From positions 1 to 64,000 of the forward strand of contig NZ_PJIN01000003.1 in NCBI RefSeq assembly GCF_002929705.1: a DNA stretch of 64,000 nt, given 5' to 3'. Below, piece after piece: positions 57,761 to 64,000 of the stretch (within the stretch, counting starts at the first letter, position 1; every line of letters begins with the position of its first letter). The notes under the pieces were generated by a model, which searched no databases, was not told the DNA's origin, and worked only from the letters and a program-made list of their open reading frames with translations. This DNA comes from Arthrobacter sp. N199823. Its GTDB lineage: Bacteria > Actinomycetota > Actinomycetes > Actinomycetales > Micrococcaceae. A program made the position numbers and the translations under genes.

Positions 57761-58690
57761 ATGACTGGTCACAATCATTCCCACTCCCACGCAGGCGCCC
57801 CCGGCGAGAGCCATCATGGACGCATTGCCGTCGCCTTGGGGATCACTTTGATGGTCTTTATTGTCCAGGTCATTGGCTCAATTCTCACCGGTTCGCTGGC
57901 CCTACTCTTTGATTCCGCCCACGTGCTCACAGACGCCGGCGGGCTAGCCATGGCTTTACTTGCAGCCCGGCTCATGGTGCGCCCGGCCAACAGCAAACGC
58001 ACGTGGGGCTTTGCCCGGGCGGAAGTTCTGGCGGCCACAGCGCAAGCCGCGGTGCTTCTCGCCGTCGGACTTGTGGTTTTGGTGGAGGGTGTTCAGCGGC
58101 TCTTCCACCCCACCGAAATCGCCTCCCAGGAAATGATTGTGTTCGGCGCGATCGGCCTGCTGGGCAACATCGTTTCCATGTTTGTGCTCATGGGCGGGCG
58201 CAACAAGAACTTCAACATGCGCGCCGCGTTCTTGGAGGTTGTGAACGACGCGCTGGGCTCGGTAGCCGTCATCGTCGCCGCGATCATCATTTCCACCACC
58301 GGGTGGATGCAGGCCGATGCCCTCGTCGCCATGCTGATCGGCGCCCTGATCCTGCCCCGCACCGTGAAGTTGCTGCTCGAGACCATTCACGTCTTGCTGG
58401 AATCCACGCCGTCGGGCCTGGACCTGGACGAGGTTCGCAAACACATCATGGAACTGGAGCATGTGCGCGGGGTGCATGACCTCCACGCCAGCCAGATCGC
58501 GACAGGGCTGCCCATACTTTCGGCGCACGTGGTGGTTGACGAGGGCTGCTTCCACGACGGCCACGCCGCGAAAATGCTCGACGCCCTCCAGCACTGCGTG
58601 GCCGGACATTTCGACGTCAGCGTTGAACACTCCACGTTCCAACTGGAGCCCGTGGGTCATGCCGAACACGAACACGGTGCCCACCACTAA
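57761..58690 (+). CDS. CDF-family cation efflux protein (zinc-type)
   Basis: 309 aa with six membrane helices. The His-rich N-terminus (HNHSHSHAGAPGESHHG) and C-terminus (HAEHEHGAHH) can bind metal. Helix 2 has the HVLTDAGG site (HxxxD). Helix 5 has LEVVNDALGS, where the usual histidine of the second HxxxD is glutamate. The cytoplasmic C-terminal domain contains VRGVHDLHASQIATGLPILSAHVVVDEG. It exports zinc or a related divalent ion by proton antiport, and is leaderless under ArsR-like control. Confidence 0.9.
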   Translation: MTGHNHSHSHAGAPGESHHGRIAVALGITLMVFIVQVIGSILTGSLALLFDSAHVLTDAGGLAMALLAARLMVRPANSKRTWGFARAEVLAATAQAAVLLAVGLVVLVEGVQRLFHPTEIASQEMIVFGAIGLLGNIVSMFVLMGGRNKNFNMRAAFLEVVNDALGSVAVIVAAIIISTTGWMQADALVAMLIGALILPRTVKLLLETIHVLLESTPSGLDLDEVRKHIMELEHVRGVHDLHASQIATGLPILSAHVVVDEGCFHDGHAAKMLDALQHCVAGHFDVSVEHSTFQLEPVGHAEHEHGAHH

Positions 58691-58712
58691 CTTGTGCGGC
58701 TTCCACCGGGGA

Positions 58713-58811
58713 AGCCGGATCGGCATTTTTCCGGCGACTATCCGACGCGTCGGCCGCGGGCGGCCTTGGGCGTCTCCTTTACGTCGCCTACAAAAAATGC
58801 CGACTCCGGCT
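58713..58811. terminator. Large bidirectional terminator between CDF and pgm
   Basis: The left arm (58713-58730, AGCCGG...CATTTTT) matches the complement of 58793-58811 over 18 bp with one bulged base, giving a T run in either direction. The 62-nt loop contains smaller GC palindromes (CCGACGCGTCGG). Confidence 0.7.
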
Positions 58812-58832
58812 CCCCCATGTGGGGCCGAAACG

Positions 58833-60476
58833 TTAGGAGATGACGCCGTCCACGAGCGCCTTGGCCTCGGCCTGTACCTGGGCCAGATGCTCGTCGCCCT
58901 TGAAGGACTCGGCATAGATCTTGTACACGTCCTCGGTGCCTGAGGGGCGGGCCGCGAACCAGGCGTTCTCGGTGGTGACCTTCAGGCCTCCAATGGCTGC
59001 ACCGTTGCCGGGAGCCTCGGTCAGCTTGGCAGTGATGGTCTCGCCGGCCAAGGTGGTGGCGGAAACGTCTGCGGCGGAGAGCTTGCCCAGCGCCGCCTTC
59101 TGCTCCCGGGTGGCGGCCGCGTCGATGCGCGCGTACGACGGCGCCCCAAAGCGATCCGTCAGCTCGTCATAGTGCACCGAGGGTGACTTGCCGGTGACGG
59201 CGGTGATTTCCGAGGCGAGCAGGGCCAGGAGGATGCCGTCCTTGTCGGTGGTCCAGACGGAGCCGTCCTTCTTCACGAAGGAGGCGCCAGCTGATTCCTC
59301 GCCGCCAAAGACACCCTCGCCGGAGAGCAGACCGGGCACAAACCACTTGAAGCCCACGGGTACTTCCACCAGCTGGCGGCCAAGATCCGCTGCCACACGG
59401 TCAATGATGGAAGAGGAAACCAGCGTCTTGCCCACGCCGGCAGTGGCGGGCCACAGGGTACGGTGCGTGTAGAGGTATTGGATGGCCACCGCCAGGTAGT
59501 GGTTCGGGTTCATCAGCCCCGCGTCCGGGGTGACGATGCCATGCCTGTCGGCGTCGGCGTCGTTTCCGGTAGCAATGTCAAAGGGCGCACCGGCCTTGAG
59601 CTTATTAATCAGCGAGGCCATGGCCGACGGGGATGAGCAATCCATGCGGATTTTCTCATCCCAGTCCAAGGTCATGAAGGCCCACTGCGGATCCACGGTG
59701 GGGTTGACAACCGTCAGGTCCAGATGGTGGCGCTCGCCAATTTCGCCCCAGTAGTCAACGGAGGCCCCGCCCATGGGGTCCGCACCAATGCGCACTCCGG
59801 CCGCGCGGATCGCATCCAGATCCAGGACGGAGGGCAGGTCATCGACGTAGCCGGAAAGGAAATCAAACTTGCCGGTGGTGGAGGCGGCCATTGCATCCTG
59901 GAGCTGCACGCGGCGCACGCCGCGCAGCCCGTCCTCGAGGAGTTCGTTGGCGCGGTTTGCGATCCAGCCGGTGGCGTCAGAATCAGCCGGGCCACCGTGC
60001 GGGGGGTTGTACTTAAAGCCGCCGTCGCCGGGCGGATTGTGGGACGGGGTGACCACAATCCCATCAGCCAAGGCGTCCGTGCGGTTCTTGTTGTAGCTGA
60101 GAATGGCATGCGAAACGGCAGGAGTGGGCGTGTAACCGTGCCGGGCGTCGATCAATACCTGCACCCCGTTGCCGGCCAGCACCTCAAGGGCAGTGTTTTG
60201 GGCTGGTTCGCTCAATGCATGCGTGTCCTTGCCCATGAACAAGGGCCCGGTGATGCCTTGGCCATTGCGGTACTCAATAATTGCCTGCGTAATGGCGGCG
60301 ATGTGGCCCTCATTGAAGGACGACTTCAAGGAGGATCCACGGTGTCCGGACGTGCCAAAAGCCACGCGCTGGGCCGGATCGCTGAGGTCCGGGTTCAGAT
60401 CGTAGTAGGCGTCCATGAGGGCGGAGAGATCAACAAGGTCTTGGGGAAGGGCAACAGTGCCCGCGCGGCTAGCCAT
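58833..60476 (-). CDS. pgm: Phosphoglucomutase (alpha-D-glucose phosphate-specific)
   Basis: 547 aa from the ATG at 60476 ([20 protein letters not shown]); the longer frame has no similarity. The catalytic phosphoserine loop is [18 protein letters not shown] (S145); the metal loop is NDADADRHG; the sugar loop [10 protein letters not shown]; and the phosphate loop [17 protein letters not shown]. It interconverts glucose-1-phosphate and glucose-6-phosphate for glycogen, trehalose and wall sugars. It is convergent with the CDF gene. Confidence 0.95.
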   Translation of the reverse strand: MASRAGTVALPQDLVDLSALMDAYYDLNPDLSDPAQRVAFGTSGHRGSSLKSSFNEGHIAAITQAIIEYRNGQGITGPLFMGKDTHALSEPAQNTALEVLAGNGVQVLIDARHGYTPTPAVSHAILSYNKNRTDALADGIVVTPSHNPPGDGGFKYNPPHGGPADSDATGWIANRANELLEDGLRGVRRVQLQDAMAASTTGKFDFLSGYVDDLPSVLDLDAIRAAGVRIGADPMGGASVDYWGEIGERHHLDLTVVNPTVDPQWAFMTLDWDEKIRMDCSSPSAMASLINKLKAGAPFDIATGNDADADRHGIVTPDAGLMNPNHYLAVAIQYLYTHRTLWPATAGVGKTLVSSSIIDRVAADLGRQLVEVPVGFKWFVPGLLSGEGVFGGEESAGASFVKKDGSVWTTDKDGILLALLASEITAVTGKSPSVHYDELTDRFGAPSYARIDAAATREQKAALGKLSAADVSATTLAGETITAKLTEAPGNGAAIGGLKVTTENAWFAARPSGTEDVYKIYAESFKGDEHLAQVQAEAKALVDGVIS

Positions 60477-60643
60477 AATCACAGCATGACAGAGACCACC
60501 CGCGAATGGCACGTGTTGCCCAAAGTGTGAACTAGTGCCGGATGCGCCCGGCCCCTTCCGTAGCGCCACTGCTGGACTAGCATGGATGACAACGACAGTC
60601 ATCATTTGTGCCTACGCGGGCACAGCACCAGTAGGAGTCAAGC

Positions 60644-61207
60644 ATGTCTAATCAGCCGGACAAACCTCAGCCATACGTGCCGCCAGGCTATAACTCACCG
60701 CCCGTTCCGCCCTACGTGGAGCCCGTAGCGCCTGCTGCCGCACCTGCGCAGGAACAATACAGCCAACCGCAATACACACAGGAGCCGTACGCTCAACCTG
60801 TTCAGCAGGAACAGTACGGCGAGGCGCAGTACCAACAGGCGCAATATCAACAGAAGCAAAACGCTCAACAGCAGTATCAGCAACCGCCGCAGTTCACCGC
60901 TCCCACCTACTATCAGGGTGGTCCCGGGTACCCCGGTGCTGTGGGCCCCAAGGGTCTGAGCATGGCCAGCATGGTTGTCGGCATAGTCTCACTGGTCCTG
61001 TTTGGATTCTTCATTGTCCCGCAAATTGTCGGCATCATCTTGGGGCACATGGGCCTCAAACGGGAAAATCCCCAAGGCCGTAGTTTCGCCATTTCGGGTC
61101 TGGTGATGAACTACTTGGCCCTAGTTATTTACGGCACGATCGTGGGAATCTGGATTGCCTTGCTGTTGACGCTGGGAACGTCCTCGTCCTCCTCTTCTTA
61201 CTCTTAA
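60644..61207 (+). CDS. DUF4190 membrane protein with Gln/Tyr-rich tail
   Basis: 187 aa with TAGGAG upstream. Residues 1-95 are disordered and rich in Pro, Gln and Tyr, with imperfect repeats such as QYTQEPYAQP and YQQAQYQQKQ. The C-terminal DUF4190 part has two membrane helices: SMASMVVGIVSLVLFGFFIVPQIVGIILGHMGL and GLVMNYLALVIYGTIVGIWIALLLTL. It ends in a serine run. Related actinobacterial proteins sit in the envelope; no function is assigned. Confidence 0.8.
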   Translation: MSNQPDKPQPYVPPGYNSPPVPPYVEPVAPAAAPAQEQYSQPQYTQEPYAQPVQQEQYGEAQYQQAQYQQKQNAQQQYQQPPQFTAPTYYQGGPGYPGAVGPKGLSMASMVVGIVSLVLFGFFIVPQIVGIILGHMGLKRENPQGRSFAISGLVMNYLALVIYGTIVGIWIALLLTLGTSSSSSSYS

Positions 61208-61245
61208 CCCTGACCGGTTGCTGGCAACTTGCCCACTGTCACAAA

Positions 61246-61298
61246 CGACGGCGGCACCTTTCCTTTCGAATGAACGAAAAGGAAAGGTGCCGCCGTCG
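61246..61298. terminator. 21-bp palindromic bidirectional terminator
   Basis: 61246-61266 is an exact reverse complement of 61278-61298, with an 11-nt loop. It lies between convergent DUF4190 and POT-transporter genes and has no T run beyond the arms. Confidence 0.75.
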
Positions 61299-61328
61299 AA
61301 CTTTAAGTCTTGGAGCTTAATGTCTGGA

Positions 61329-62843
61329 CTACATGATTCCGGCCATTAGCTTCTTGATGGGCTTGCGGCCCACGAACAAGACCACACCAAAGGCAATGGA
61401 CACCAGGCCCACTGCCAGGAAGTAAGGGGTCTCATTGGCGGGGTCGTACCAGCCGGCCAAAACGCCCGACATGGCCGTGCCGAGGGAGACCGACAGGAAG
61501 AACAGGGCCACCATCTGGGTCTGGAATGCGGCCGGGGCCAGCTTGGTTGCCAGGGACAGTCCCACGGGGGAAAGCATGAGCTCGGCAACTGTGAAGAGCA
61601 GCAGGATGAAGACGATTGCCAGCATAGGGACCGCCGCCATGCCCGCGAACGGGATGAAGCAGAGGTAGGCCACGCCCATAACAATCAGTGCCACGGAGAA
61701 CTTTGCGGGGGTGCCGGGCTGACGTGCGCCCCACTTGGTCCAGAGTGCGGCAAATACGCCGGCCAGGACAATGATGAACACCGGGTTGATAGAGGTGACC
61801 CAGCTGGCGGGAACCTCCCAGCCCAGGATGCTGCGGTCCAGGCGCTTATCGGAGTACAGAGCGATCACGGTGAACTGCTGCTGGAACAGTGACCAGAATA
61901 CGGCGCTGGCAAGGAACAGCGGAATGAACGAGTACACGCGGCTGCGATCCTCGCCTTTCACTGTTTTGTTGGCCAGGATCACGGCGAAGTAGGCGACCGA
62001 GGCGACGATGACGACGGCGACAATGACCCAGATGAGGTTCTCGGCCGTAATGAGCTTCAGGGCAACTGCCGCAACAATAATGACGATGCCGGCAATGGCC
62101 AGTCCACCGAACTTGCCATACTGCGCCCGGGGGAGCGGGTTCGGGACATCGTGGGCGGACGCCGGAAGGTTCTTGCGCGTCAAGCCGTACTGCAGCAGGC
62201 CGAAGGCCATACCAACGGCGGCGGCCGCGAAGCCAATGTGGAAGCCCCACGAAACCTGCAGCCAGCCGGTGACCAGCGGACCGATGAGCCCACCGATGTT
62301 GATGCCCATGTAGAAAATGGAGAATCCTGCGTCGCGGCGGGTGTCATTCTTGGCGTACAGCGTTCCCACCAAGGCGGTGGCGTTAGCCTTTAGGCCGCCG
62401 GAGCCGATGCCGATCATGATCAGGCCGATAGTCAAACCAACGGCGCCGGGGAGCAGAGCCAGCGACAAGTGGCCGGCCATGATCAGGATGGCGCTGAAGA
62501 ACAGCACCCGTTCCGAACCCATGAGCCGGTCCGCCACCCAGGCACCCAGAATCGTGGAGAGGTACACGCCACCACCGTAGGCACCAACAATGGCGAGGGC
62601 AGTTCCCTGGTCAATGCCGAGGCCACCCTGCGTGACGGAGTAGTACATGTAGTACGCAAGGATTCCCTGCATGCCATAGAAGGAGAACCTTTCCCACAGC
62701 TCGACGCTGAAGAGGTTCAGCAGCATCTTTGGCTGACCGAAAAAGGCGGTGTCGGGATGTTTTTGGGGAGCCGTTGCCGGATCGGCGGGGCTTTTTTGTG
62801 AACTCACGTGACCAATTTTTGCACTAATGTCATGGATCGTCAC
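61329..62843 (-). CDS. POT-family proton-coupled oligopeptide transporter
   Basis: 504 aa; the GTG at 62843 and one at 62807 are both possible starts and neither has a ribosome site. It is a major-facilitator protein with about 14 helices. The POT motif ELWERFSFYGMQG (ExxER) is on helix 1, GAYGGGVYLSTILGAWVADRLMG follows, and FYMGINIGGLIGPLVTG is the PTR2 signature. It imports di- and tripeptides with protons (DtpT-like). Confidence 0.93.
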   Translation of the reverse strand: MTIHDISAKIGHVSSQKSPADPATAPQKHPDTAFFGQPKMLLNLFSVELWERFSFYGMQGILAYYMYYSVTQGGLGIDQGTALAIVGAYGGGVYLSTILGAWVADRLMGSERVLFFSAILIMAGHLSLALLPGAVGLTIGLIMIGIGSGGLKANATALVGTLYAKNDTRRDAGFSIFYMGINIGGLIGPLVTGWLQVSWGFHIGFAAAAVGMAFGLLQYGLTRKNLPASAHDVPNPLPRAQYGKFGGLAIAGIVIIVAAVALKLITAENLIWVIVAVVIVASVAYFAVILANKTVKGEDRSRVYSFIPLFLASAVFWSLFQQQFTVIALYSDKRLDRSILGWEVPASWVTSINPVFIIVLAGVFAALWTKWGARQPGTPAKFSVALIVMGVAYLCFIPFAGMAAVPMLAIVFILLLFTVAELMLSPVGLSLATKLAPAAFQTQMVALFFLSVSLGTAMSGVLAGWYDPANETPYFLAVGLVSIAFGVVLFVGRKPIKKLMAGIM

Positions 62844-62987
62844 ATTTGGGTGCCTGAATCTTCAAGCGGGTATAAGCCCTAGGGACGCCAAATCCCTGCT
62901 CGGCCCGGCGTGCGCTTCGCTCACCCCGGGTCCCTTTCGGAGCTACGCTTAGACCATAATTTGCCTTTACTTGCAGGGAGAGAACAG

Positions 62988-63314
62988 ATGTCTGACATCA
63001 TGAACGTCACGGTAACCGACTTGGCCGAGGATGCCGCCATCCTGGACGTCCGCGAAGACTATGAATGGGAGGCCGGACATGTGGAGGGTGCGCTGCACAT
63101 TCCACTCGAGCAGCTACCGGCTCGCCTCGAAGAGCTTGATCCTGACGTGGATGTCAATGTCATCTGCCGTACCGGTGGCCGTTCATTCCGTGCCACCACC
63201 TGGCTGAACCAAAACGGCTACAGCGCCTTCAACGTGGTCGGCGGTATGGGAGCCTGGTTCGAAGCCGACAAGCCCATGGTCGCTGCAAACGGCGAAACGC
63301 CCCGCGTTCTCTAA
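62988..63314 (+). CDS. Rhodanese-domain protein
   Basis: 108 aa from the ATG at 62988 with AGGGAGAG upstream. The single rhodanese domain has DVREDYEWEAGHVEGALHIPLEQL (CH2A-type motif) and the active cysteine C60 in the loop CRTGGRSFR. It is likely a sulfurtransferase; substrate unknown. pheA follows after 46 bp on the same strand. Confidence 0.92.
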   Translation: MSDIMNVTVTDLAEDAAILDVREDYEWEAGHVEGALHIPLEQLPARLEELDPDVDVNVICRTGGRSFRATTWLNQNGYSAFNVVGGMGAWFEADKPMVAANGETPRVL

Positions 63315-63360
63315 TTTCTTCCTACCAACCAGATTCCACCCCCAACGAGAGCGGCTCTCC

Positions 63361-64000
63361 ATGACATCTGCGCCCTTTGATACCACCCTGCCCCTGACAT
63401 TCCTTGGGCCAGAGGGGACCTTTACCGAAACTGCCTTGCTGCAGGTTCCGGGCGCAAGTGACATGGTGCGAGTTCCGTCTGGCAACGCCGCCGCCGCCTT
63501 GACTATGGTGCGCAATGGCCAAGCCTTCGCCGCCATGCTGCCCATTGAGAACTCTATTGAAGGTGGCGTGCCGGCCACGCTGGACGCCATCTCCAAGGGC
63601 ATGGAACTGCGCATCTTGCACGAAGTTGTAGTGCCAGTCAGTTTCGTCCTGGTGGCGCCGGCCGGTGTGACGCTCGAGGACGTAAAAGGTGTAGGTACCC
63701 ATCCGCACGCTTGGGCACAGACGCGCGACTGGTTTAACGAGAACCTCCCGGCCGCCACCCATGTCCCGGCAAATTCGACGGCGGCTGCCGCACACATGCT
63801 CGTGACCGGCACCGACGCTTTCCAAGCCGCAGTCTGCGCACCGCTGGTGGCTGCGCAAACCGGCCTGAACATTCTGGCCGCAGCCATCGAAGACAACCTG
63901 GGGGCTGTCACACGCTTTGTGTTGGTGGGTCAGCCCGGTGCAATGCCCGCGCCCACCGGTGCCGACAAAACAACTCTGTCCATCCCGCTGCCGAAGGATC
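63361..64000 (+). CDS. pheA: Prephenate dehydratase (5' part, runs off window)
   Basis: At least 213 residues; the gene continues beyond the window end. It opens with LTFLGPEGTFTETAL and contains MLPIENSIEGGVPATLD and EDNLGAVTRFVLVG, characteristic of the prephenate dehydratase domain, which converts prephenate to phenylpyruvate in phenylalanine synthesis. There is no chorismate mutase domain in front. An ACT regulatory domain should follow past the end. Confidence 0.93.
   Translation, partial: MTSAPFDTTLPLTFLGPEGTFTETALLQVPGASDMVRVPSGNAAAALTMVRNGQAFAAMLPIENSIEGGVPATLDAISKGMELRILHEVVVPVSFVLVAPAGVTLEDVKGVGTHPHAWAQTRDWFNENLPAATHVPANSTAAAAHMLVTGTDAFQAAVCAPLVAAQTGLNILAAAIEDNLGAVTRFVLVGQPGAMPAPTGADKTTLSIPLPKD

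Overview
The window is high-GC actinobacterial chromosome. The codon bias, the Gram-positive flagellar gene set without P- or L-ring genes, the frequent GTG/TTG starts and the housekeeping content point to Micrococcaceae, most likely Arthrobacter sensu lato. This placement is an inference from gene content, not a computed phylogeny.

Layout. (1) 1-1450: an IS110-family insertion sequence whose upstream noncoding end could encode a bridge RNA. (2) 1.5-3.6 kb: a DinB-fold protein and a glutathione-independent formaldehyde dehydrogenase. (3) 3.6-31.5 kb: a nearly complete flagellar locus. flgN-flgK-flgL-fliW run leftward. fliA, fliC, fliD-fliS-orf, flgB-flgC-fliE-fliF-fliG-fliH-fliI-fliJ-fliK-flgD-flgE, flbD-motA-motB and fliM-fliN-fliO-fliP-fliQ-fliR-flhB-flhA-flhF-like-csrA run rightward. 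Five promoters sharing TWAC-N15-KCCGAYAG, a close match to the sigma-28 consensus, precede flgN, fliC, flgB, flbD and fliM. The fliC leader has a textbook CsrA hairpin plus a second GGA site over the Shine-Dalgarno, and both csrA and fliW are in the locus, so flagellin is probably controlled by the CsrA-FliW-flagellin switch. (4) 31.5-36.5 kb: a Stealth-type phosphotransferase, a decayed FAD oxidase, a DoxX-like membrane protein and a secreted M28 peptidase. (5) 36.5-41.3 kb: a TetR regulator divergent from putrescine (amine) oxidase, a tandem universal stress protein and an APC permease, with a perfect palindromic operator. (6) 41.3-46.9 kb: a DUF5997 / HTH-less LysR-domain pair, pirin, GNAT, an orphan WXG100 protein, an FMN reductase and an atypical proline-racemase-family enzyme. 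(7) 46.9-49.8 kb: a DesK/NarL-type histidine kinase and response regulator interleaved with two small peptide genes, a candidate undescribed peptide-signalling module. (8) 49.8-64 kb: an alarmone-synthetase-type protein, a LacI-like protein without DNA-binding domain, a PfkB sugar kinase, a HAD phosphatase, a glycerophosphodiesterase, glycerate kinase, an NCS2 permease, an ArsR/CDF metal pair, phosphoglucomutase, a DUF4190 protein, a POT peptide transporter, rhodanese and the 5' part of pheA.

Recurring themes are long, nearly perfect palindromes at gene ends, often without a T-tract, and apparently leaderless genes in which TAnnnT lies exactly 6 nt before the start codon. No tRNA, rRNA or CRISPR array was seen. 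Chemotaxis genes, flgF, flgG, fliL and flgM are absent from the window.
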